Assembly (NCBI GenBank): GCA_905216055.1 | Contig: CAJMSH010000006.1 | Location: 62,001-126,000, forward strand | Direction of reading: 5' to 3' | Source: an uncultured bacterium | Lineage (GTDB): Bacteria > Cyanobacteriota > Vampirovibrionia > Gastranaerophilales > Gastranaerophilaceae | Length of the DNA: 64,000 nucleotides | In this document: piece by piece, positions 53,079 to 61,801 of the stretch | Layout of the letters: each line of letters begins with the position of its first letter | How positions within the stretch are numbered: position 1 is the first letter of the stretch | Position numbers and translations under genes: made by a program | Notes under the pieces: model-generated | Database searches by the model: none | What the model was told of the DNA's origin: nothing | Seen by the model: only the letters and a program-made list of their open reading frames with translations

Positions 53079-53891
53079 ATGAAACTAATGGAAGGTAAAA
53101 AGGGTGTAATTTTCGGAGTATCAAATACTCACGGAATCGCTTATGCCATTGCAAAACAACTTCATGAAGCAGGTGCTGATATCGCATTTACATACGCCGG
53201 CGAAGCTATGGAAAAAAGAGTTAGACCTTTAGCTGAAGATATGGGCGCAAAAATTATTATGAGCTGCGATGTTACAAAAGAAGATGAAGTTGCAGCTGTA
53301 TTCAAAGAATGTGAAAGAGTTTACGGTAAATTGGACTTTGTAGTACATGCTGTTGCATTTGCTGCTAAAGAAGATTTACAAGGTAGATTTATTGATACAT
53401 CTCGTGCAGGTTGGGATTTGGCAATGGGTGTAAGTGCATATTCTCTTATTACTCTTTGTAAATATGCTGAACCTATTTTGAAAGAAGGTGCTTCTGTATT
53501 TGCATTAACATATTTGGGTTCAGAATTTGTAGTAGCAAATTACAATGTAATGGGCGTTGCTAAAGCTGCATTAGAATCTTCTATGAGATATTTAGCCGCT
53601 GATTTAGGTAAAAAAGGAGTTAGAGTTAACTGTATTTCAGCTGGCGCTGTTAAAACACTTGCTGCAAAAGGTATTTCTGGATTTGATAAAATGCTTAAAG
53701 CAGCAGTTGCAAAATCACCTCTTAACCGTAATGTTGCATTGGAAGATGTTGGTAAAGCAGGTTTGTATTTAGCATCTGATTTATCTACAGGTACAACAGG
53801 TCAAATCTTGTATGTAGATTGCGGATGTCACGCTGTTTATGCTTCATTGGAAGAAATGGAAATTATTGCAAATTCTATTCCTAGAGCATAG
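53079..53891 (+). CDS. fabI: Enoyl-ACP reductase (NADH), FabI
   Basis: Last step of the fatty-acid elongation cycle. GVSNTHGIAYAIAKQL replaces the classical SDR glycine motif as usual in FabI; active-site Tyr145, and Tyr155-x6-Lys162 (YNVMGVAK), the FabI signature. 270 residues. AGGGAG precedes the ATG. Single gene with its own terminator. Confidence 0.96.
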   Translation: MKLMEGKKGVIFGVSNTHGIAYAIAKQLHEAGADIAFTYAGEAMEKRVRPLAEDMGAKIIMSCDVTKEDEVAAVFKECERVYGKLDFVVHAVAFAAKEDLQGRFIDTSRAGWDLAMGVSAYSLITLCKYAEPILKEGASVFALTYLGSEFVVANYNVMGVAKAALESSMRYLAADLGKKGVRVNCISAGAVKTLAAKGISGFDKMLKAAVAKSPLNRNVALEDVGKAGLYLASDLSTGTTGQILYVDCGCHAVYASLEEMEIIANSIPRA

Positions 53892-53911
53892 GTTAAAATG
53901 TAAATTTTGAG

Positions 53912-53943
53912 AGGCAGGCTGAGAATTAGTCTGCCTTTTTTAT
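53912..53943 (+). terminator. Terminator after fabI
   Basis: AGGCAGGCT (53912-53920) with AGTCTGCCT (53928-53936), one G-U pair, then TTTTTTA. Confidence 0.85.
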
Positions 53944-53956
53944 ATGTTATTAATTA

Positions 53957-54379
53957 TTATTTTAGTTTTGGGTAAAGTTTAGATAAAATATTTTTTAAAT
54001 CTTTTTTATTATAATATTTCCGATTAATTTGATAAAAAGTTTGAGTTTTTGTATTTATAACAAGCATAATTGGGAGTTTTTCATTGATACCAAAAGCTTC
54101 ATATAATTCTTGGTATTCTTTAATTTTTGTATTTAATATACAAAAATTATATTTCCCTTTAAATTCATCATAAATCATTTCTCCAATTGGAGCCATTTTG
54201 ATAATCGAAAATATATCATTTGAATTAGCAAAAACAAGTATGAACGGTGATGTTTGCTTTATTCCTTGTTCATAATGAATTCCAAGATAAGGCTTGTTTA
54301 AGTATTCCTTAATATTCAATGCAAAACAGTTTTGCGGAAGAAGGAATATTATGAGAATTATTAATAAAAGTCTTTTCAT
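53957..54379 (-). CDS. Exported thioredoxin-fold-like protein without a CxxC
   Basis: Signal peptide 1-20 (LLLIILIIFLLPQNCFA). The rest (NKPYLGIHYEQG, FILVFANSNDIFSI, YNFCILNTK, KLPIMLVINTKTQTFY, KKDLKNILSKL) has the strand-helix order and the cis-proline loop position (LPIML) of a thioredoxin fold, but the redox CxxC is absent, so it is probably not a disulfide enzyme. 140 residues. Family assignment is tentative. Convergent with fabI and divergent from valS. Confidence 0.55.
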   Translation of the reverse strand: MKRLLLIILIIFLLPQNCFALNIKEYLNKPYLGIHYEQGIKQTSPFILVFANSNDIFSIIKMAPIGEMIYDEFKGKYNFCILNTKIKEYQELYEAFGINEKLPIMLVINTKTQTFYQINRKYYNKKDLKNILSKLYPKLK

Positions 54380-54454
54380 GTTAATACTTATATCATAATA
54401 AGTTTGTTTATGCTATTTTAATATTATATTGTAAAATTAAAGAGGGATTTTTAT

Positions 54455-57103
54455 ATGACAGCAACTAAAATTGAAGATTTACCCACAGTTTATGATCCAA
54501 AAGAAACAGAAGAAAAAATTTATAAATTCTGGGAAGACGGTGAATATTTTAAGGCTGATGCAAAAAGTTTAAAGCCTGCATATTCAATGGTTATTCCGCC
54601 TCCAAATGTTACAGGCGTTCTTCACATGGGGCACGCTTTAGATGAAACTTTACAAGATATTTTGACACGTTACCACAGAATGTCAGGATTTGAAACATTA
54701 TGGCTTCCGGGAACTGATCACGCAGGGATTGCGACTCAAAATGTTGTTGAAAAGAAATTAAGAGAAAAAGGCTTATCAAGATATGATTTAGGCCGTGAAA
54801 AATTCCTTGAAGAAACTTGGAAATGGGCTAATGAACATAAATCTGCTATTTTAGATCAATGTAAACGTTTAGGAGCTTCTTTTGATCGTTCAAGAGAACG
54901 TTTTACATTTGATAAAGGTTGTTCAGATGCTGTAAAAGAAGTTTTTGTAAGACTTTATGAGAAAGGTTTAATTTATAAAGGAAAATATATTGTAAACTGG
55001 TGCCCTCGTTGTAACAGTGCTATTTCTGATGTTGAAACAGAATATGCAACAGAACAAGGCCACATGTGGGAAATTTCTTATCCATTGAAAGGTGAAAGCG
55101 GAGCAATAATAGTTGCTACTACACGTCCGGAAACAATTTTTGGTGATGTCGCAATAGCAGTTCATCCATCTGATCATAAATATTCTGAATTGATTGGAAA
55201 AACTGTTATTATTCCTCTTTCAGGTAGAGAAATTCCTATTATCGCAGATGAATATGTTGATAAGAATTTTGGAACAGGTGCTGTTAAGATTACTCCTGCT
55301 CATGATCCGAATGACTTTGAAGTTGGTAAACGTCATGGGTTAAATCCAATTTGGGTTATCAATAATGACGGTACAATGAAGGCTTGCGGAGAAGTCCCTC
55401 AAGAATTGCATGGACTAGACAGATATGAAGCTAGAGAAAAAATTATCGGTATGCTTTCATATAACAATTTCTTGTTGAGAACAAGAGAGCACGAACATAA
55501 TGTTGGTAAATGTCAACGTTGCGGAACTACTATTGAACCGTTACTTTCTGAACAATGGTTTGTAAAAATGGCTCCTTTGGCTAAAGAAGCTATCGCAGCT
55601 GTTAAAGATGGTAGAATTAAATTTGTCCCTGAACGTTGGGAAAAGAATTACCTTGGTTGGATGGAAAATATCAGAGATTGGTGCATTTCTCGTCAGTTGT
55701 GGTGGGGACATCAAATTCCTGCATATTATCATAACGAAACAGGTGAAATGGTTGTTGCTAAAGAAAATCCGGATCCGGAACATTATACTCAAGATTCTGA
55801 TGTTCTTGATACTTGGTTTTCATCAGGTTTGTGGCCATTTTCAACTATGGGTTGGCCAAATACCGAAAGTGATGATTTCAAAAAATTCTATCCTACTACA
55901 ACTCTTGTAACAGGTTTTGATATTATTTTCTTCTGGGTTGCAAGAATGATTACAATGGGATTGGAATTTACTGGAAAAGCTCCTTTCTCAACTGTTTATA
56001 TTCACGGACTTATCAGAGATGAAAAAGGTCAAAAAATGTCTAAATCTAAAGGCAACACTATTGATCCTGTTAAAATTATTGATAAATACGGTTGTGATGC
56101 TTTGAGATTTACAATGACTTCTTTATGTACATACGGCGGTCAGGATATCAAAATGAGCGAAGAAAGATTTGAATATGGCAGAAACTTTGCTAATAAAATC
56201 TGGAACGCTTCAAGATTTGTTTTGATGAATCTTGATGGTGTTGATAACAAAGATATCGATTTTGATAATTTGACAATTGCTGATAAATGGATTTTAGATA
56301 AGTTGAATAAAACAGCAAAAGAAGTTAACGATAATATTAAAGAATTCAGAATTGGTGAAGTCGCTCACGTATTATACGATTTCTTCTGGAATTCTTATTG
56401 CGATTGGTATGTTGAAATTGCAAAAATTCAACTTCAAGATGCAGAATTAAAAGCAAATACTCAGCGTGTTTTGAGATATGTTCTTGATATGTCATTGAGA
56501 ATGTTACATCCTATAATGCCTCATATCACTGAAAGAGTATGGCAATTAATCCCTAAAGAAACTGAAACTAAAGCTTTAATCGTTGCTGAATTTCCAACGT
56601 TCAAAGAAGAATTGGAATTCCCTAAAGAAGCTCAAGAAATGGAACTCGTTTTTGATACAATTACATCATTGCGTAATGTTCGTCAAAGTTTCAATATCTC
56701 TCCTTCTATTAAATGTGATATTGAAATTAGAGCTGAAAAAGATGAAAAACCTATTTTTGAAGAAATTGAAGCTTATATTAAACGTCTTGCAAGGGTTGAA
56801 AATATATCTTATGCAGATATGAATGCTCCTGTTCCACCAAAGAGTGCAACAGCAGTTGTTTCAGCTTCAAAAATAATCTTGCCTTTAGCTGATTTGATTG
56901 ACTTGGATGCTGAAATAGCTCGTCAACAAAAGAAATTAGATAAGCTTACTGCGGAAAAGAAATCTATGCTCGGCAGAATTAATAATCCAAAATTTGTTGC
57001 AAATGCTCCAAAAGAACTTATAACTCAAACAAAAGACAGAATTGCAGAAATTGAAATTCAAGAAAAAGTTATAAATGATTTGATTTTATCATTGAAATCT
57101 TAA
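54455..57103 (+). CDS. valS: Valyl-tRNA synthetase
   Basis: Class I synthetase: HIGH-type motif HMGH (57-60) in PPNVTGVLHMGHA, editing domain with TTRPETIFGDVAIAVHP, KMSKS at 527-531, and a C-terminal coiled coil (DLDAEIARQQKKLDKLTAEKK). 882 residues, full length. AAGAGGG precedes the ATG. The same window carries tRNA-Val(GAC). Confidence 0.97.
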   Translation: MTATKIEDLPTVYDPKETEEKIYKFWEDGEYFKADAKSLKPAYSMVIPPPNVTGVLHMGHALDETLQDILTRYHRMSGFETLWLPGTDHAGIATQNVVEKKLREKGLSRYDLGREKFLEETWKWANEHKSAILDQCKRLGASFDRSRERFTFDKGCSDAVKEVFVRLYEKGLIYKGKYIVNWCPRCNSAISDVETEYATEQGHMWEISYPLKGESGAIIVATTRPETIFGDVAIAVHPSDHKYSELIGKTVIIPLSGREIPIIADEYVDKNFGTGAVKITPAHDPNDFEVGKRHGLNPIWVINNDGTMKACGEVPQELHGLDRYEAREKIIGMLSYNNFLLRTREHEHNVGKCQRCGTTIEPLLSEQWFVKMAPLAKEAIAAVKDGRIKFVPERWEKNYLGWMENIRDWCISRQLWWGHQIPAYYHNETGEMVVAKENPDPEHYTQDSDVLDTWFSSGLWPFSTMGWPNTESDDFKKFYPTTTLVTGFDIIFFWVARMITMGLEFTGKAPFSTVYIHGLIRDEKGQKMSKSKGNTIDPVKIIDKYGCDALRFTMTSLCTYGGQDIKMSEERFEYGRNFANKIWNASRFVLMNLDGVDNKDIDFDNLTIADKWILDKLNKTAKEVNDNIKEFRIGEVAHVLYDFFWNSYCDWYVEIAKIQLQDAELKANTQRVLRYVLDMSLRMLHPIMPHITERVWQLIPKETETKALIVAEFPTFKEELEFPKEAQEMELVFDTITSLRNVRQSFNISPSIKCDIEIRAEKDEKPIFEEIEAYIKRLARVENISYADMNAPVPPKSATAVVSASKIILPLADLIDLDAEIARQQKKLDKLTAEKKSMLGRINNPKFVANAPKELITQTKDRIAEIEIQEKVINDLILSLKS

Positions 57104-57152
57104 AGATTTGTAACGAAAAATTTATGGATTTAATTATAAAACTCAAAAAAAT

Positions 57153-57195
57153 AAATTTACTCCTTTTATAGATGTTGTAAAAGGAGTGAATTTTT
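57153..57195 (+). promoter_or_regulatory. Hairpin holding the Shine-Dalgarno of the 97-residue gene
   Basis: 16-base-pair stem with one G-U pair: left arm 57153-57168 (key bases ACTCCTTTTA), right arm 57178-57193 (TAAAAGGAGT), loop of nine bases. The AAGGAG ribosome-binding site lies in the right arm, and the ATG comes 2 bases after TTTTT. It can serve as the valS terminator and, if read through, would hide the start site of the next gene. Confidence 0.65.
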
Positions 57196-57489
57196 ATGCA
57201 AGTTTCTAAAACATCATTAGATATAGTCAAGTTAGCAGCAAGAAACAAGTTAAATCTCATAAATCTTCCGCTTAAAGATAAATCAACTGCAAAAATATTA
57301 TGGAATAATAATGAAGTTGATTGTTTTATTATGAAAAATGATAAAATTCTTGGCGGACGCGGAATGAGAGGAGACTTTGACAGTACACAAAATGAGCTTG
57401 CATTTTTGTATGACCGATTTCAACACAAAGTAGCAGAGGGTGTTGACATTACGAAAAAATTTGTAAATTCTTTTAGAAAAGTTAAGTAA
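57196..57489 (+). CDS. Hypothetical protein, 97 residues
   Basis: Not recognised. Basic, soluble; contains FIMKNDKILGGRGMRGDFDS in the middle and a helical C-terminus. ATG follows the SD hairpin by two bases. It lies between valS and rpsA on the same strand. The frame is clean and the ribosome-binding site is strong, so I take it as real. Confidence 0.6.
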   Translation: MQVSKTSLDIVKLAARNKLNLINLPLKDKSTAKILWNNNEVDCFIMKNDKILGGRGMRGDFDSTQNELAFLYDRFQHKVAEGVDITKKFVNSFRKVK

Positions 57490-57573
57490 GTTTACAAAAC
57501 CTTTACAATTTGACAAAGCTCTGCTATTATAATAGTAAGTTTATCAGATAATGTCTTAGACAATGGAGTAAAA

Positions 57574-58653
57574 ATGACATCACAGGAATTAGATTTCGAA
57601 GAATTATTGAAAAAGTATGATTACAATTTTCAAAAAGGTGACCTTGTAAAAGGTATTGTATGCGGATATGACAGCCAAGGGGTTATGGTTGATATCGGCG
57701 CAAAAACTATCGCAGTTGTTCCAACTCGTGAAGCTGTTGATAAAGGTGAAAATGTTGAAGATAAATATAAAAAAGGTCAGGAATATGAATTCCTTATAAT
57801 CAGAGAAGAAGATGAAGATGGCAAATTCTTACTTTCAAGAAAGAAAGTGGATCTTGCTTATGCTTGGAAAGAACTTGAAAAAGCTAAAGAAGCTGATGAA
57901 ACTATTCTCGGTACTATCGTTGGTATAGTAAAAGGCGGTGTTCTTGTTGAAGTTTCAGGTGTTAGAGGTTTTATTCCTTCTTCTCAATTAAGAGTTAAAG
58001 AAAGTGATCTTGAGGTAGGTAGCAAAATTGAAGTTAAAATTCTTACACTTGATCCTCAACAAAATAATTTCATTCTTTCAAATAAAAAGGTTTATGATGA
58101 TAGCGCTGTAGAAGCAAGAAAAAATGTATTCTCTCAAATCGAACCTGGACAAATTGTTAAAGGTGATGTTGTTAGAATTACTGATTTCGGTGCATTTATT
58201 GATTTAGGTGGAATCGACGGATTGCTTCCGCTTTCTCAATTGTCTTGGAGATGGATTGATCATCCGACAGATATTTTGAGTGTTGGCGATAAAATTGATG
58301 TTGAAGTTATTGCTGTTGATCACGATAAACAAAGAGTTTCTTTAAGCTTGAAAAACCTTGAACCTGATCCATGGTTAGAAGCTGAAAAACAGATTAAAGA
58401 AGGCGACAAGGTTGAAGGTACAATTACAAGAATTAAACATTTTGGTGCTTTTGTAGAAGTATTCCCTGGTGTTGAAGCTTTATTGCCTCACGCTGAAGTT
58501 GTTGATTTACAAAACCAAAAGGAATGTATTTTACAAGTCGGTGATAAAATTGATACGTATATCTTGAAATTTAACCCAACAGATAAACGTATTGCGTTGA
58601 CGGTTGATCCTTCTAAAGTTGATGGAAAAGAACCGGAACAAACTGAAGAATAG
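57574..58653 (+). CDS. rpsA: 30S ribosomal protein S1 (four S1 domains)
   Basis: Four S1/OB RNA-binding domains at about residues 20-90, 107-172, 190-260 and 275-345; the third and fourth carry the consensus DFGAFIDLGG and HFGAFVEVF. 359 residues, between the three-domain cyanobacterial and six-domain enterobacterial forms. It recruits mRNA to the 30S, which matters here since some genes lack a Shine-Dalgarno. A TATAAT box and TTGACA are present about 50-75 bases upstream but with poor mutual spacing. Confidence 0.93.
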   Translation: MTSQELDFEELLKKYDYNFQKGDLVKGIVCGYDSQGVMVDIGAKTIAVVPTREAVDKGENVEDKYKKGQEYEFLIIREEDEDGKFLLSRKKVDLAYAWKELEKAKEADETILGTIVGIVKGGVLVEVSGVRGFIPSSQLRVKESDLEVGSKIEVKILTLDPQQNNFILSNKKVYDDSAVEARKNVFSQIEPGQIVKGDVVRITDFGAFIDLGGIDGLLPLSQLSWRWIDHPTDILSVGDKIDVEVIAVDHDKQRVSLSLKNLEPDPWLEAEKQIKEGDKVEGTITRIKHFGAFVEVFPGVEALLPHAEVVDLQNQKECILQVGDKIDTYILKFNPTDKRIALTVDPSKVDGKEPEQTEE

Positions 58654-58677
58654 CTCCTTAATAAAATATATATGTTT

Positions 58678-58709
58678 AAAGCGGTACAGATTTAGTACCG
58701 CTTTTTTTA
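58678..58709 (+). terminator. Terminator after rpsA
   Basis: AAAGCGGTAC (58678-58687) with GTACCGCTTT (58695-58704), seven-base loop, T-run. Confidence 0.9.
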
Positions 58710-58805
58710 TATGAAATTAGGAAAAATCTTTCCTCTAAATGTATGATTTTCATTCGATTTATATGTAAATTTTTAGATTAGTACCGTATAATTTTTATAG
58801 TAATG

Positions 58806-58835
58806 TTGACATTTGAAAAAACATTATTATATATA
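58806..58835 (+). promoter_or_regulatory. Promoter of the 416-residue gene
   Basis: Perfect TTGACA (58806-58811), 18-base spacer, TATATA (58830-58835). Leader of about 40 bases to the ATG at 58881. The rest of the 227-base spacer after rpsA holds only the rpsA terminator. Confidence 0.6.
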
Positions 58836-58880
58836 AAAACGAGAGTAGAAAAATAGTTATAGTAGAAGGAGAGCAATACT

Positions 58881-60131
58881 ATGGGTATGGCAGCTTCACA
58901 AGCAAGATATTTAGGCTTAACTGCAAGAAAAACAAACGTTGAATATGAAGGTCAACAAATAAATCAGGCACGTACTGCTTTAGCAAACCAAAGTGCAAAT
59001 ACGTTTAATGAACTTCTTGCTTTGGAAGTTCCGACAGCTCCGAGCACTCAGGATTACACAACATTGCAATATTCTTATAAAGATGGTACAACTGCAGAAA
59101 CAATTACTGATATGACAGAAATTACTGATGATCCTGATTATAATTATTTGATAACTCATTATCATACTTCTGATGTTTATACGGCTATTCAAAATAAATT
59201 GTCAAACCCTCAGGTTTTGATTAATACTGCAGGTGTTGAAGGTTCGATAGATAGAAATACTGTTCAGTATGATGCGCAAACTGATGCATATACAATTAAC
59301 GGTGTCGCTGTAAATCAATATGATCCTTTAGTTGAAGATCAAAGAGCAAATTATGAAAAAATTTGTCAGGATTACCCGTCTTTAGCAACAATTGATCCTA
59401 CAAATATTATGGTTTACACAGATACTGACGGTGTTATGAAATTTACGACAGGTGACAGTTTGCAAAATGCTGTTGCAGGAACTGCTGATGCTATAAATTA
59501 TTCAGTTCAATCAGGTGTTCCAACTTATGTTGGTAACTGCAAAGTTTCTGCATACGATGCTACTGACCCTGAACAAAAAGCTGCTTATGAAAAAATTTGT
59601 GAACAATTCCCGACAGAAAATTTTGCAACTTCTAATAATATTTACACTTGGGAATATCAAGGCAGAAGATTTTTCGCAAGTGCAGAAGATTTGACATCTG
59701 CTGCAATATCTGCTCCTGATCAGACAAAGCCGACTGAACGTCAAAATAAATTGACGGCTTATTATGCTGAAAATGTTGAAACAAAAATTGAACAAACTCA
59801 AAGAGCTTTTGTTGATTTAGATGAATCAGGCAGACCGCAATCTATAAGATTTGAAGATTCTTCAGCTACTTATGCATTAAGTACAGAAACCAAAACAGAT
59901 GAAAATGCTTATAATGATGCAATGAATCAATATAATTATGATATGCAAGTGTATGAAAAAAGAATTGCAGATATAAATGCTAAAACAGAGAAAATTCAAG
60001 AACAAGATAGAACACTTGAATTAAGATTAAGACAGCTTGATACAGAACAAGAGGCGTTACAAACAGAGATGGAATCTGTTAAGAAGGTTATTGATAAAAA
60101 TATTGAATCTACATTCAAGACTTTTGAATAA
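58881..60131 (+). CDS. Protein with helical termini flanking a duplicated centre, 416 residues
   Basis: No known family recognised. No signal peptide. N-terminal helix MGMAASQARYLGLTARKTN and onward; C-terminal coiled coil (about 345-416) ending VIDKNIESTFKTFE. The centre contains an internal duplication: about 137-198 and 216-275, each with YEKIC and an aromatic-rich strand segment. Both termini match the 108-residue protein at 61439 (12 of the first 34 residues identical without gaps; IDKNIxSxF at the end). The layout, helical ends around a variable middle, recalls flagellin-like filament proteins. Ribosome-binding site AAGGAGAG. Confidence 0.75.
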   Translation: MGMAASQARYLGLTARKTNVEYEGQQINQARTALANQSANTFNELLALEVPTAPSTQDYTTLQYSYKDGTTAETITDMTEITDDPDYNYLITHYHTSDVYTAIQNKLSNPQVLINTAGVEGSIDRNTVQYDAQTDAYTINGVAVNQYDPLVEDQRANYEKICQDYPSLATIDPTNIMVYTDTDGVMKFTTGDSLQNAVAGTADAINYSVQSGVPTYVGNCKVSAYDATDPEQKAAYEKICEQFPTENFATSNNIYTWEYQGRRFFASAEDLTSAAISAPDQTKPTERQNKLTAYYAENVETKIEQTQRAFVDLDESGRPQSIRFEDSSATYALSTETKTDENAYNDAMNQYNYDMQVYEKRIADINAKTEKIQEQDRTLELRLRQLDTEQEALQTEMESVKKVIDKNIESTFKTFE

Positions 60132-60149
60132 TAAATATATGAGGTTTTT

Positions 60150-60968
60150 ATGGCTTACAAAAACGACAGTTACTTAGTAATAGCAAACAAATTTAGTAGC
60201 GCAAGCGGTGATGCTAAAGCTCAATTGTGGGAAACTTATGATCAATTGAGAGATTTAACGGTATCTGGTAATGGCTTGGGCTCAGGTTTTGGCGCAACCG
60301 GCGGATTTTTATATAATATTGCAAGTTTGTTAGCTCCATCATCTTTTGCTACTGTTTTTGGGGCATCTCAATCAATGGATATTCCAGGAACCTCTTATTC
60401 ATCATCTTTTAATGGCGGTTCTTCATACGGAATTGATTCATTATACAATTATTCAGGATTCCCATCAGGTGCAGCTCCTATATCTTGGGGATTAGATGGA
60501 TATGCAACAGGCGGTGCTTCTTCTATTGTAAGCGGTTGGGGAACTGATACAGGTGTTGCAACAGGTTACGCATCAGGTATCGGAGGAATTGCAGATGTTG
60601 CAAGTGCTGCTGCGTACGGGTTAGGTGCAGCAAACGGTTACGGTTTTTCAATGAAAAACCTTGTTCTTCCTGTTGCTGGTGTTATATCAGGTTGGGGTGG
60701 TATTATGCAGGCGGCTGCTCCTTATTTGGGTGAATATGGACTTCCTGCTCTTGTTATGGGTAACTTGATGCAGGGTACATCATCGGCTGCATTGGCTGCT
60801 TATCAAAATGTTACAGGTAATATAACTTCAAACGCTGATACTATTTTGTCAAATAAGGTTCGTAATATTGAAACGGTTTGTAAAATGCTTGATACTCAAG
60901 GTGATGTTGTTAAAAAGATGCTGAAAGAATCTATCGAAAGTGATAGCAAATCTATTCAAAACTTGTAA
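60150..60968 (+). CDS. Gly/Ala/Ser-rich protein, 272 residues
   Basis: Not recognised. Residues 1-40 polar and helical, 41-215 rich in Gly, Ala, Ser and Tyr with hydrophobic glycine-spaced stretches (VLPVAGVISGWGGIMQAAAPYLG), 216-272 helical and charged. No classical signal peptide. 18 bases after the 416-residue gene, with its stop inside the terminator stem, so the two form an operon. A structural or export-linked role is plausible. Confidence 0.65.
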   Translation: MAYKNDSYLVIANKFSSASGDAKAQLWETYDQLRDLTVSGNGLGSGFGATGGFLYNIASLLAPSSFATVFGASQSMDIPGTSYSSSFNGGSSYGIDSLYNYSGFPSGAAPISWGLDGYATGGASSIVSGWGTDTGVATGYASGIGGIADVASAAAYGLGAANGYGFSMKNLVLPVAGVISGWGGIMQAAAPYLGEYGLPALVMGNLMQGTSSAALAAYQNVTGNITSNADTILSNKVRNIETVCKMLDTQGDVVKKMLKESIESDSKSIQNL

Positions 60969-60990
60969 AGATTATTTACAAGTTTTTTCT
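60960..60990 (+). terminator. Terminator after the Gly/Ala-rich gene
   Basis: AACTTGTAAA with TTTACAAGTT around a five-base loop, then TTTTCTTTTTT; the gene's TAA lies in the left arm. Confidence 0.85.
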
Positions 60991-61151
60991 TTTTTATTAA
61001 AGTTTGCATAATTTTTATCCGTTATTAAATAAGTAGATTATTAACTGTAGACTGAAATATTAAGACATGTTACACAAATACTTTCCAACATGGCAATAAT
61101 TATTTGCAAATTGTTTTAATATACATGTAGGTCTAAAGTGTAAGGAGAAAA

Positions 61152-61424
61152 ATGCTTCGTGATACTTTAGAAATGAATATAAAAAGATTAGTAGATTTCT
61201 TGATATATTCAAAAAACTTTCTGATAAGAAAGAATCCTATAAAATCAATGTCAAATTCTTTTGTTGAAGGAATAAAAGAATTTCTGACAATAAACAAGAA
61301 ACGTAAGATGGCACAGTATAGATTAAACTATCACCGTCATCAGTTTCAAAAGATGGAACAGTTGATTGCCGAAAACAATCAGCACACCTTCTTAAGAGGT
61401 AGTCACCTCAACGAAACAAGGTAA
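61152..61424 (+). CDS. Hypothetical basic protein, 90 residues
   Basis: Not recognised. Arg/Lys/His-rich, helical; no signal peptide. AAGGAG precedes the ATG. It lies 14 bases before the 108-residue gene, so the two are co-transcribed. May bind an acidic partner or nucleic acid; no motif supports a specific role. Confidence 0.6.
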   Translation: MLRDTLEMNIKRLVDFLIYSKNFLIRKNPIKSMSNSFVEGIKEFLTINKKRKMAQYRLNYHRHQFQKMEQLIAENNQHTFLRGSHLNETR

Positions 61425-61438
61425 AGGAAGTAGTAAAA

Positions 61439-61765
61439 ATGGGATTAGTGATTTCTCAAATCAGATTAATGTATCTGCAGCAGCAAAGATTGGATCTTGA
61501 ATATAAGATTCAATTGATTACTCAAAGCAAGATGACTTTGTCGCAATCAGTGAGTGATTTAATGCAGGTCGGAAACGATTATGATCCGGAATCTCCTACT
61601 TCTAAATTATTACAACAGCGGCAAGCGAAACTGAAGGTATTGGAACAAAAGCTTGATATGCAAATGCTTCAATATCAATCAAGGTTGAAAATGGTAGATG
61701 CTGAATATCAATCTTGTCTCGGTATGATAGATAAAAATATTCAATCTTCATTTACATATAGATAA
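61439..61765 (+). CDS. Short helical paralogue of the 416-residue protein, 108 residues
   Basis: Almost wholly helical with heptad-like spacing. N-terminus MGLVISQIRLMYLQQQRLDL shares Met1, Gly2, Ser6, Gln7, Arg9, Leu13, Glu21, Tyr22, Gln25, Ile27, Gln29 and Leu34 with the protein at 58881, and the C-terminus IDKNIQSSFTYR matches its IDKNIESTF. It looks like the same termini without the central insert. AAAGGAAG precedes the ATG. Function unknown. Confidence 0.7.
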   Translation: MGLVISQIRLMYLQQQRLDLEYKIQLITQSKMTLSQSVSDLMQVGNDYDPESPTSKLLQQRQAKLKVLEQKLDMQMLQYQSRLKMVDAEYQSCLGMIDKNIQSSFTYR

Positions 61766-61766
61766 T

Positions 61767-61800
61767 AAAAAAAACGGTTTTTGAAAACCGTTTTTTTTAT
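61767..61800. terminator. Bidirectional terminator
   Basis: Stem CGGTTT/AAACCG extended by eight A/T pairs, between the convergent 108- and 220-residue genes. Confidence 0.85.
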
Positions 61801-61801
61801 T

